64,000 nt of DNA. Origin: Pelagisphaera sp964404745. Its GTDB lineage: Bacteria > Verrucomicrobiota > Verrucomicrobiia > Opitutales > Opitutaceae. A model generated the notes under the pieces. The model was given only the letters and a program-made list of their open reading frames with translations. It was not told where the DNA came from and did no database searches. Positions 17,595 to 25,327 of this stretch are shown piece after piece. The position numbers and the translations under genes were made by a program. The stretch is from assembly GCA_964404745.1 (NCBI GenBank), contig CAYOLG010000004.1, forward strand, positions 97,734 to 161,733. Direction: 5' to 3'. Positions within the stretch are counted from its first letter, which is position 1. Every line of letters begins with the position of its first letter.

Positions 17595-18848
17595 CTAGAT
17601 CTTCACAAAGAATTTGTGGCGATACATCCACCAGCAAATCACCCAGAGACAAAACCCCGTTAGGCTTGCCTGGAAAAAGGGCTCGAACTTAGGACCGCCG
17701 ACTAGAAAAAGATGATCTCCTAAATGGATCTCTAATCGGCTCGCGACCCAAGGGCGTAGCAGCATTCCCATACAGTATATAGCGATGGAATTCATGCCCA
17801 CCACGATGAAGGGGAAGGTCCAACCCTGAATCCTCTTGACGTCGATCACCCAATAAAGGGCGACCAATATCAGACAGCACCAACCGGTAGAGAAGAGGGC
17901 CCACGATGGCGTCCAGATTCGTTTTACCATGGGACAGATACCGGTAAGCTCGAGCAGCCAGCCCAAGACAATCCCCGCGAGGCCCGCGATGAAGATGATC
18001 TTCGATTTATCCTGGCCGCTGCGTTTCGATCGTAGGAGCTCTCCCACCATGAGCCCGAATAGCATGGTGGCCAGCGAGGGCAAAAAGTTGAGGGTCTGAT
18101 ACCCGCCTGGATTAGCGACGAATGGCTTGCGGAACTGATCCGATCCTTCCCCAGTGAACGGGGCTCGTTCGGGCATGAGATTCAGAAACCAGGTATCGAA
18201 AGCATGGGCAGCATTGGCGTTCTTGTGCCACGACGATCCAACCCCATCCAGATGCTCCCGCGCCCATTCGGACGAAACGTTGAGCTCCGGCGCCCCTTTT
18301 TGCAAGTCCAGTCCAGATCCCGGGTACAAAACGAATATCAGCCAGGTGAATACAAGAATAGCTCCTGCCGCAATCGTTTGAAACTTGACCCCTCTTCCCC
18401 AAAGCAGAAAGAGAAAGGTGTAGCCCAAACCCATCTGGGCAAGCACATTGGTCATCCACCAACGGGTTAAGGGGCCGCTGGAGGTCAGGAAGATTCCCAA
18501 GAAGATAAGAATCAGAGAGCGAACGAATGCATGCCCCAACATTCGCTCATAAGAATGCCCCATGCGTTGCCGCTTCACATACGAGTAAGCCATGGACAGC
18601 CCCACCATAAACATGAACGAGGGCTGAATGAGATCCCAATAGCTGCAACCGAGCCACTCCACATGGGTCGTATGGAATCGAATGAAGGACCAGAACCAGG
18701 AGTCCGGATTGTCCTGCAGGTGCAAGGAGGCCGTGCGGGCCAGCCCAAATCCATTGAATGCCAGCGTGATCATGATTAAACCACGATAGACATCGAGAGA
18801 CAAAAGACGGGGAGACTTAGGCGGGGAATCAGAAGTTTCTTGGCTCAT
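17595..18848 (-). CDS. DUF5009/HGSNAT-like multi-pass membrane acyltransferase
   Basis: A 417-residue inner-membrane protein with about ten hydrophobic segments. The N-terminal LLSLDVYRGLIMITLAFNG and the SYWDLIQPSFMFMVGLSMAY segment are typical of the heparan-alpha-glucosaminide N-acetyltransferase-like family (COG4299/DUF5009). Family members are thought to move acetyl groups across the membrane to amino sugars; the substrate here is unknown. The gene stands alone, flanked by inverted repeats on both sides, and is transcribed in the same direction as the oxidoreductase gene upstream. Confidence 0.8.
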   Translation of the reverse strand: MSQETSDSPPKSPRLLSLDVYRGLIMITLAFNGFGLARTASLHLQDNPDSWFWSFIRFHTTHVEWLGCSYWDLIQPSFMFMVGLSMAYSYVKRQRMGHSYERMLGHAFVRSLILIFLGIFLTSSGPLTRWWMTNVLAQMGLGYTFLFLLWGRGVKFQTIAAGAILVFTWLIFVLYPGSGLDLQKGAPELNVSSEWAREHLDGVGSSWHKNANAAHAFDTWFLNLMPERAPFTGEGSDQFRKPFVANPGGYQTLNFLPSLATMLFGLMVGELLRSKRSGQDKSKIIFIAGLAGIVLGWLLELTGICPMVKRIWTPSWALFSTGWCCLILVALYWVIDVKRIQGWTFPFIVVGMNSIAIYCMGMLLRPWVASRLEIHLGDHLFLVGGPKFEPFFQASLTGFCLWVICWWMYRHKFFVKI

Positions 18849-18954
18849 GGGGAATACGGAGGTAGCGTAAAGGTAACAGCCAAAATCTGGGCGGCGACAA
18901 TATTTTTGAATCGATTTTCTCGCTCAGCGGAAAAATCGGCGCCTTTCATACTGG

Positions 18955-19022
18955 CGGGGAGGACCGAGTCGGCCCTTCGCATAGCGACCCTCGATCGAGG
19001 ACCGAGCCGGTCCTCCCTACCT
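18955..19022. repeat. Intergenic inverted repeat, GGTAGGGAGGACC family (copy 5)
   Basis: GGGGAGGACCGAGTCGGCCC and GAGGACCGAGCCGGTCCTCC plus CTACC are the arms, separated by TTCGCATAGCGACCCTCGAT. It abuts the 3' end of the oxidoreductase gene at 19023. With copy 4 it shows the spacer is also conserved, so this is a family of elements and not chance palindromes. Confidence 0.8.
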
Positions 19023-20240
19023 TCAAAAAAAGTTCACCCAGGAATTGCCGTTGCGACTGCTTTCAACCGCCCTTTTGACGAACCGCATTCCAATGACCCC
19101 ATCATCCACGGTAGCATAGGTTGATCCATCCACCGGCTCGTATCGGCCTAGCTGGAACGCCCGAACATCCGCTTCAAAACAGCGATGCAAACGGGCGAAA
19201 GCATCGTGAAACCCTTCCGAGTGACCCCAGGGAATCGTCGGCTCGTTCAGTAAATCCTGAGGAATCTCTCCAAAGAATCCGTCATTCGGCTTAACGCCGC
19301 CGCGATAGTAGGTCCTATCCGGCTGATCAATCAGGTAGACTTCCAGTTTGTCGGACTCCTCCTGGGCCCAGCGAATGGAACCGCGTTCCCCATTTACTTC
19401 AATCCTGAGATCATTTTTGTGCCCTACTCCGACTTGCGTGGCCCGAACTAGAGCTCGCGACCCATTGTTCATGCGGCAGTAAACCGTGAAGTGATCGTCC
19501 AGTGGCTGCTTGACCGACTCGGGCAAGGGCGTCAACGATTCCAAATGGGCGCTGAGCGAGTCCACCTCCAATCCTGTGACATAGCGAAGCTGCATCAACG
19601 CGTGCGTTCCGATGTCGCCTCCGCAATTGCTTAGACCCGATCTCGAGGCATCCAGACGCCAAGCAGTTTTGACGAATTCGGGATCACTCGAACGGAAGGC
19701 CATCCAGGACTGCAGATAACTCGCGTCCGCCCAGCGGACCTCGCCTATGAGCCCACTACGAACGATAAACCTGGCCAGGCGACTGGTCCAATGTCCCAGA
19801 TAAGTATGGGCGACACAAAACGGGATCCCCCTCGAACGGACGATCTCGGCCAGAGTTTCGGCTTCTTCCAAGGTGAAGGTAAGCGGCTTTTCGCAGAACA
19901 CGGGGATTCCCGCTTCCAGGAATTTCTTGGCTGGGTCAAAATGAACATGGTTGGGAGTGAGGATGAGGACGTACTCGATGCGATCGCCCTCGGGTTTCGC
20001 TAACTCCGCTTCCAGTAAGTCATCATAGCTATCGTATCCTTGGATCGGGTACGGCCAATTTTCCGCCGCCGCTTTCGCCTTCTCGACATTCGACGACAAA
20101 GCCCCGCTAACTACTCGACGCGTTCCATCCATAAATATGGCCCGCTGATGGGCATTGGAAATAAAGCCGGAGCTTCCTCCAATCATTCCGACTTTTAACA
20201 CTTTTGGATCACTGTTATCCATACGCTTGGCAATACTCAT
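19023..20240 (-). CDS. Gfo/Idh/MocA family oxidoreductase
   Basis: A 405-residue NAD(P)-binding sugar oxidoreductase with a degenerate Rossmann start (VGMIGGSSGFISNAHQ), the signature FCEKPLTFTLEEAETLA, and a C-terminal domain with GGDIGTHALMQLRYVTG. The length, the GxxxxxxNAHQRAIF start and the late DGVIGMRFVKRAVESS resemble a verrucomicrobial subfamily often found near inositol or sugar isomerases. A TIM-barrel isomerase gene lies upstream on the same strand. A start six codons later (MDNSDPK, 20222) is equally plausible. Confidence 0.85.
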   Translation of the reverse strand: MSIAKRMDNSDPKVLKVGMIGGSSGFISNAHQRAIFMDGTRRVVSGALSSNVEKAKAAAENWPYPIQGYDSYDDLLEAELAKPEGDRIEYVLILTPNHVHFDPAKKFLEAGIPVFCEKPLTFTLEEAETLAEIVRSRGIPFCVAHTYLGHWTSRLARFIVRSGLIGEVRWADASYLQSWMAFRSSDPEFVKTAWRLDASRSGLSNCGGDIGTHALMQLRYVTGLEVDSLSAHLESLTPLPESVKQPLDDHFTVYCRMNNGSRALVRATQVGVGHKNDLRIEVNGERGSIRWAQEESDKLEVYLIDQPDRTYYRGGVKPNDGFFGEIPQDLLNEPTIPWGHSEGFHDAFARLHRCFEADVRAFQLGRYEPVDGSTYATVDDGVIGMRFVKRAVESSRNGNSWVNFF

Positions 20241-20568
20241 AGTATTCGCCGTTCAATGCAAGCGCGAGATGGTCAGAGCTAACCTCATGGTAGGGCCGAT
20301 TGCGCGCGGGGCGTAACTGAAAGCGTAGGCCTGTCCCCAATCGGCCATGCCCTAGAATCGAAAGCGTCATCCAAAACCCCAAGGTAGCGGCCATCAAAGG
20401 TAGCATAGGCTTCCAGTTTTACCGGCCATAGCTCGTAAGCGTCGACCAGCCTGTCGTCTCAACCTCTGGGAACAGGCAATATGACTGTTCTAATCTATTA
20501 GCGTACGGTCACTCGGCTTGGGTCGCCGTAGCTACAGCGTAGGCGAGATCGGCCGCTACCTCTTTCAA
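20241..20568. repeat. 328-bp intergenic region of degenerate inverted repeats
   Basis: At least three repeat-like pieces occur: TAGGGCCGATT near 20291 with AATCGGCCATGCCCTA near 20338; GGTAGCATAGGCTTCCAG near 20398, a relative of the 13384 repeat; and the GC-rich GCCGTAGCTACAGCGTAGGC near 20524. I see no gene. Confidence 0.55.
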
Positions 20569-21453
20569 CTAACCAAACACCGTTTCGATCTTATCTCTTA
20601 AGAAACTTACGCTGCGTTGCATTTGCTCGAATCCATCAACCCCATCTTCGATACTGACCCAGCCATTGAAGCCAACAGCTTTAAGAGTCCCGAAAATGGC
20701 ATCGTAGTCATTGAGTCCTTTGCCAATCTCGCCGTGGCTTAATCGCTGGGCATACCCAACGCTATCCATTTCTTCACTACGCAAATCTTCTATGGTTCCT
20801 TCTAGCAGAAATCGGTCACTGGCGTGCATGCTTACCACCCGTTCCTTCACCCGCTCTAGGAGCTCGAGCGGATCTTCTCCTGCTAGAATGGTATTGCTGG
20901 GGTCGTAGTTCACCCCGAAATGCGGCGAGTCGATCCGGTCAACCAGTTGGCAAAAGACATCCATCTGCTGGGCGAACTCCGGATAGGTCCAGTAATTGTC
21001 TTTGTAGTGGTTCTCTATGATCAGCGTGATTCCTCTCTCAGCGGCATGCGGAATACAGGCCTCGATACACTCAGCCGCGTACTCCACACCCTCTTCGCGA
21101 GATACCTCCGGACGACGCTGGCCCGACAAAACGCGACAAAAACTGCCCCCTAGCTGGTGGCACATATCGATCCATCGTTTCTCTTTGTCGATCTGCTCTT
21201 GCCGAAATTGGGGGTCCGGATGAGTAAAATCCGGGGAGCAGCAAAGCATCGGGATCGAGCGTCCCTGATCTTCGACCCGCTTTCGGTAGTCCGACCATTT
21301 AGAGGCGTCTTTGAGATCAATAAAGTCGCTGTAGAACTCGAGTCCGTCTACATCGAGGTTTCCGGACAGTTCAATCCACTCGTTGAGCGACATGGATCCA
21401 TCGATACAAAGCGGATCCATCCAGGCTTTAGGAAAGGCGGCTAGATTTGGCAT
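20569..21453 (-). CDS. Sugar phosphate isomerase/epimerase family protein (xylose-isomerase-like TIM barrel)
   Basis: A 294-residue single TIM-barrel protein of the AP-endonuclease-2/xylose isomerase-like family. Metal-binding-type segments are visible: LIIENHYKDNYW (Glu near 150), FGVNYDPSNTILAGED (Asp near 190), VVSMHASD (His near 215) and GWVSIEDGVDG (Glu near 275). Such enzymes isomerise or epimerise ketoses and inosose-type compounds. It is encoded upstream of the Gfo/Idh/MocA gene at 19023 on the same strand, consistent with one sugar or cyclitol pathway although 328 bp of repeats separate them. Confidence 0.85.
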   Translation of the reverse strand: MPNLAAFPKAWMDPLCIDGSMSLNEWIELSGNLDVDGLEFYSDFIDLKDASKWSDYRKRVEDQGRSIPMLCCSPDFTHPDPQFRQEQIDKEKRWIDMCHQLGGSFCRVLSGQRRPEVSREEGVEYAAECIEACIPHAAERGITLIIENHYKDNYWTYPEFAQQMDVFCQLVDRIDSPHFGVNYDPSNTILAGEDPLELLERVKERVVSMHASDRFLLEGTIEDLRSEEMDSVGYAQRLSHGEIGKGLNDYDAIFGTLKAVGFNGWVSIEDGVDGFEQMQRSVSFLRDKIETVFG

Positions 21454-21538
21454 AATGTAAAGTTCCCACGGATTACGGGCATAGTCACGGATGAACCAAC
21501 GAAAATCATAAAATCAACGATCTCTGGGAGATTTTTCC

Positions 21539-21633
21539 AACCACCGATAAACACTGATCTACACAGATGATTTGTAAGTTCTGTAGCATAATATCAGTGT
21601 GCATCGGTGTGTATCAGCGGTTGAACAATAGCG
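21539..21633. repeat. Imperfect inverted repeat (ATCAGTGT type)
   Basis: AACCACCGATAAACACTGAT near 21539 is mirrored by ATCAGTGTGCATCGGTGTGT and ATCAGCGGTT near 21591-21627. It is an intergenic palindromic element immediately before the MITE. Function unknown. Confidence 0.5.
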
Positions 21634-21682
21634 GAAGCTTTCAGCTTTGGTTGCTCACTCGGCTGGCAGCTGGGCTACTCGA

Positions 21683-21935
21683 AGAGAGTGTCCAATAAGT
21701 CAGAATGCGCGTCGCAGCAGGCATTTTTGGCTTTTGGCAAGGCGTGGGCGAGGCGCCAATGCCTGTAGAGCCAAAAAGGACCCTACCCCTAAGGGGTTTC
21801 CGTCCAGAGGGCCTGCCGCGGCGTTGAGCGCATTTGGGATAGCCATTCCATGGATACCCCCCCGCAATGGGCACGCCTTGCGGCAAGACCCTCTGGACGA
21901 AAACGACGCATATTCTGACTTATTGGACACTCTCT
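21683..21935. mobile_element. MITE-like element with about 30-bp terminal inverted repeats
   Basis: The left end AGAGAGTGTCCAATAAGTCA and its continuation GAATGCGCGTCG match the reverse complement of the right end, differing only in GAATATGCGTCG. A second, inner inverted pair (GTCCAGAGGGCCTGCCG near 21811 and CGGCAAGACCCTCTGGAC near 21883) lies inside. The 253-bp element has no open frame for a transposase, so it must be moved in trans. The flanking dinucleotide GA on both sides may be a target duplication. It sits 22 bp from the 3' end of the SDR gene. Confidence 0.8.
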
Positions 21936-21957
21936 GAAAGATTTGCGGCCCAGAAAA

Positions 21958-22755
21958 TTAACTCCCCATCTCATAGTCTTCGTCCTTGGACGGGTTTTGG
22001 CCGAGGAAAGGGTACTGTTCCAGGTCGAGGACCGTTCCCGAGAAAGGTCTCGACTCGTCGCTCAACCAGAAAGCGACCACTCTGGCTACTTCACTGGGAC
22101 ACGTCATATTACCTGTCGGCACCACCCCCCGGTCAAGTTTATCCGGCCAGCCCTCTGGAAGCCCGTCCTGCAATTTGCGCTCATACTCTGTCTCCGACAA
22201 TACCCAACCAAGGTTCAGATGGGTGAAGCGAATTCCCTGCTTCGAGTAAATCCCAGCCAAATTGCGCGACATGGTCTGCAAGGCTCCTTTGGATACGCTA
22301 TAGGCGCTGAGAATGCCTTCTCCGCCGTGAGCATTGATCGACCCTATGTTGACCACACTTCCTTTTGCTTCCTTGAGATGTTTCGACGCCGCCTGGCAAA
22401 TGAGGAAGGGAGCTCGAACATTGATCGCCATGGTCTGGTCAAACATCTCGGCGTTCGTGCCTTCAAAGCTGGCTCGCGTGATGATAGCGGCATTATTGAC
22501 CACGCTATCTAGTCGTCCGAAACGCTCGACAGTTTCCGAAACGATTCGGCCAGGCGCATCAGGACTCTCTAGATCTCCGGCGATACCAAAGGCGTTCGAG
22601 CCCAGCTCTTCCGCCACGCTCTCCACCGCTGTCGGATCCAATCCATGGATCGCTACCTGAGCTCCCTCCGATAAACAACGCTCAGCGATCGCTCGCCCGA
22701 TCCCCGTGTTGGATCCGGTAACCAATATTACTTTGCTGACTAGTCTGTTATTCAT
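21958..22755 (-). CDS. SDR family oxidoreductase
   Basis: A 265-residue classical short-chain dehydrogenase. The cofactor motif TGSNTGIG (about residues 13-20), the NNAAI segment near 88, the Ser in NIGSINAHG and the catalytic YSVSK motif are all present. These enzymes oxidise or reduce a hydroxyl or keto group with NAD(P). The neighbouring medium-chain dehydrogenase gene, 208 bp upstream on the same strand, suggests a shared polyol or sugar pathway. The specific substrate cannot be told. Confidence 0.9.
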   Translation of the reverse strand: MNNRLVSKVILVTGSNTGIGRAIAERCLSEGAQVAIHGLDPTAVESVAEELGSNAFGIAGDLESPDAPGRIVSETVERFGRLDSVVNNAAIITRASFEGTNAEMFDQTMAINVRAPFLICQAASKHLKEAKGSVVNIGSINAHGGEGILSAYSVSKGALQTMSRNLAGIYSKQGIRFTHLNLGWVLSETEYERKLQDGLPEGWPDKLDRGVVPTGNMTCPSEVARVVAFWLSDESRPFSGTVLDLEQYPFLGQNPSKDEDYEMGS

Positions 22756-22822
22756 ATTCGAAAGAGCATTTTGAAAATTCTCTCAACGGCGAGAACACGA
22801 TAGCATAGAGTTTTTCCTCGTA

Positions 22823-22905
22823 AGGCCTTCGCTTGCGAAGCGCCGCTTATGCAAGTCTCTCTCAACCCTCCCGGCGTGTCGCAAGCGACAGCCCTACAAA
22901 CAAGA
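22823..22905. repeat. Intergenic GC-rich repeat (GTAGGGCTGTCGCTTGCGA type)
   Basis: On the minus strand the element reads GTAGGGCTGTCGCTTGCGAC, then a spacer, then GCGGCGCTTCGCAAGCGAAG. Internal inverted pairs TCGCTTGCGA and CTTCGCTTGCGAAG are near-perfect palindromes. A shorter relative is at 9441-9474. It lies between the two dehydrogenase genes. Confidence 0.6.
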
Positions 22906-22963
22906 CGAGTTTTGATTCGCTTGATCAAGACTGCGCGCCACCGTGGTTCAATGTTTGCCACTT

Positions 22964-24019
22964 CTATGGTTTTAGCACCGCTTTGACGATTTCGGCGGAA
23001 TGCATCGTTTCGAAGGCTTCATGCCATTCTTCTAATGGCCATACGCCTCCGATCACTGGATCCAGGTTTAGCTGACCCGAGCTGATCAGACGGATCACTC
23101 GTTCCCAAATGGGCCAATTGTGGCTAAAGCTGCCACGCAAAGTGATGGCTTTTTGCACCAAAGGATCCAGAGAGAAACTCAACGGCTGCGGACCCCAACC
23201 CACCTTGCTGATCCAGCCAGCCGGACGGGTAATCTTTAAAGCGATTTCCAAGGTTTTGGATACGCCGGCCGCATCGATAACCCCATCGACACCCAGACCA
23301 TCGCCGGCATAAGCCCATTCCTCAAGATTCCCGACTATCGCCTCGCAACCATAAGCCTTGGCGACTTCCAGCCGCTTGCCATCCGATTCCAAGCCAACAA
23401 CGGCGACTTCAGCGCCCCACAACTTGGCGATAGCCGCGCACAGCAACCCGATCGGACCAGGCCCCAACACGGCGACGCGATCACCCGGTTTGATCTCCGA
23501 CTGGTTCACGACCGCATTGTAGGCAACGCAACAGGGTTCCGTGAGAGCCGCCTTCTCGAATGGGAGGGAGTCCGGAATGCGATGCAGGCAGCGAGCCGGC
23601 ACGCGAACGAATTTGGTCATGGCTCCGTCCACCCCATAGCCAAAGCCCTTTCGCGTGGGGTCAAGGTTGTACAGACCCTTTCGCGACATGGGGTTGTTGG
23701 GATCAATAATGGCTGCGGTCTCGCTAACCACACGGTCGCCTTCTTTCCAGCCCGTTACCCGCTTGCCAATCTCGGCAATCACCCCACCAAACTCATGTCC
23801 CAAGACGACCGGATAGTTCACCGGCCAACTGTGCAAAGCCTGCCACTGATGCAAATCGCTACCGCAAACGCTCACGGCTTCCACGGCCAAGAGCACGTCG
23901 TCCTCGCCAATGGAAGGCTTCTCGAATTCCCGAAGCTCAACGGCCCCGGACTCGTTTTCGTAATTCACTACTGCAGGGTTTGTCATAACAAAATGAATAT
24001 CTTGAGTGGTCCTTGCCAT
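22964..24019 (-). CDS. Medium-chain (zinc-type) alcohol dehydrogenase, structural zinc site lost
   Basis: A 351-residue protein of the sorbitol/threonine-dehydrogenase type. The catalytic zinc ligands are present (VCGSDLH with C52, GHEFGG with H75 and E76), and GPGPIGLLCAAIAKLWGA is the NAD-binding turn. The loop that normally carries four structural-zinc cysteines aligns without gaps, yet all four are replaced: D106, N109, S112 and D120 in DPNNPMSRKGLYNLD. Loss of structural zinc is known in some MDR members; here it is complete. The start could also be the Met at 23986. Substrate probably a sugar or polyol. Confidence 0.85.
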   Translation of the reverse strand: MARTTQDIHFVMTNPAVVNYENESGAVELREFEKPSIGEDDVLLAVEAVSVCGSDLHQWQALHSWPVNYPVVLGHEFGGVIAEIGKRVTGWKEGDRVVSETAAIIDPNNPMSRKGLYNLDPTRKGFGYGVDGAMTKFVRVPARCLHRIPDSLPFEKAALTEPCCVAYNAVVNQSEIKPGDRVAVLGPGPIGLLCAAIAKLWGAEVAVVGLESDGKRLEVAKAYGCEAIVGNLEEWAYAGDGLGVDGVIDAAGVSKTLEIALKITRPAGWISKVGWGPQPLSFSLDPLVQKAITLRGSFSHNWPIWERVIRLISSGQLNLDPVIGGVWPLEEWHEAFETMHSAEIVKAVLKP

Positions 24020-24230
24020 AAAATTCGCTTGGAGTCCAACATCAAACCAAACATCTGAGCCATCTACCCAAGACGCCCCAATGATCGCTCTTATTCAACG
24101 AAATAGACCCATAGAAACCGATTCATACCACTGATTGGAACGACGGACGCTAAAGTAACCTTGAAAGTATAGGGCTTCACATTTCTTAGATTGGTGCCAA
24201 GTCGGCTGGGTAGTATTGATACCTAATTCT

Positions 24231-24624
24231 ATGAGGACCTTAATTCAATTTTCACTCAATCTATCAGTCCTACTTTTCCCAACCGCCTACCTGAATTCCA
24301 GCGTATGTGCTAGCCACCATGAAGAGCCTGTGGTCGAAGTGCGGGTCTATAAGATCCCCGCCTGAGTGGGAACGCTTTTTCCACAACAAGCTAGTCGAGC
24401 CCCAGGAGAAAGCGGGGATGAAAATTATCGCCGTTTATCGGACGCTCGACGATGAGAACTTGTTTGTATGGATGCGCCAGTTCTCCGGCAAGGCCAAGAT
24501 GGCGGAAGAGCGTGCAGGTTTCTACGACAGCGAGGAATGGCAAAACGTTCTCCGCCCTGAGCTCCGCGAGCGAGGATTGGTAGAATCCGTAGAGAAAGTC
24601 TACACTGTCTCGCCCAGCAAGTGA
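24231..24624 (+). pseudogene. Frameshifted NIPSNAP-family secreted protein
   Basis: From the ATG at 24231 a signal peptide (FSLNLSVLLFPTAYLNSSVCA) runs into VVEVRVYKIP, the start of a NIPSNAP domain, and then meets a TGA at 24363. The rest of the domain continues in the next frame: PEWERFFHNKLVEPQEKAGM, FVWMRQFSG, then RAGFYDSEEWQNVL. A single extra base near 24356-24362 (in CCCCGCCTGAG) explains this. The downstream frame alone (24307-24624, GTG start) would lack the leader and first strand. It is either a recent inactivation or a sequencing error; read mapping would tell. NIPSNAP proteins are small ferredoxin-like dimers of unclear role. Confidence 0.75.
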
Positions 24625-24749
24625 TGCCTGGGCATCACTCACCTACCCTTGGCCCGAAAACCATAAAAGGTTAAGGGCATCTTTAAGATCTCAGGGCACC
24701 GGTCTCAGATCTAGGTCGATAGCCAGGGCTCGCCTCTCGACATCTAAGG

Positions 24750-25037
24750 TCAGGTTTCCATGATCTCCGCGATTTTCGTGTCCTTGAAAGCGGTTAGGGT
24801 CTGAACGGATACATTGCCGAAGGAAGCCAGCTCGGCGAGACAGTGAGCCCCTTTTTTCGGCTCGTCGGCACTGATAATCAAGACCCCATCATAGGGCCCC
24901 AGCGTCCAGTATTGACCTTCTATGATTACTCCGGCTTTCTCCGCAGCTTCATCGAACTTGTGAGCCCGTTCGACCGATCTCTTGATGTTACGAGCGCCTT
25001 GCTCAGTAAAGCGAAATAGACCGGTGTACACTGCCAT
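24750..25037 (-). CDS. GYD domain protein
   Basis: A 95-residue cytosolic protein made of one GYD domain, a dimeric alpha/beta ferredoxin-like fold. Visible are YTGLFRFTEQGARNIK at the start, the GQYWTLGPYDGVLIISA core that names the family, and FGNVSVQTLTAF at the end. No catalytic function is established for the family. It is an isolated gene facing the broken NIPSNAP gene. Confidence 0.85.
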   Translation of the reverse strand: MAVYTGLFRFTEQGARNIKRSVERAHKFDEAAEKAGVIIEGQYWTLGPYDGVLIISADEPKKGAHCLAELASFGNVSVQTLTAFKDTKIAEIMET

Positions 25038-25327
25038 GGGATGATGAACATTGGATGCTGTAGGTTAGTTCCGATGAACTAAAATTATGTCGCGATCGGC
25101 TTCGTTGGCAATGGAATTCCCCAAAACCTAATTCTTAAAACCTGCGTCCTCGACGGCGTTAGTGTCGAATCCCCAAATGGTCCTCGCGTTCGGGCCTTTC
25201 ATCTGGTGACGCCCGCCGTATGCTCCTTATTCTGGCAAAAGCGATTACTCCAAAAACTTACCTGCAGCCCCTCCTTTTCTACCGTTTTTCCATTGCTCAC
25301 TTGGGCTGCAAAACTAATGTCGCCCAT

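Noticed and set aside
24307..24624. Intact small NIPSNAP gene starting at GTG 24307
   Set aside because: The leader and first domain strand are in the other frame upstream, so a frameshifted longer gene is the better reading.
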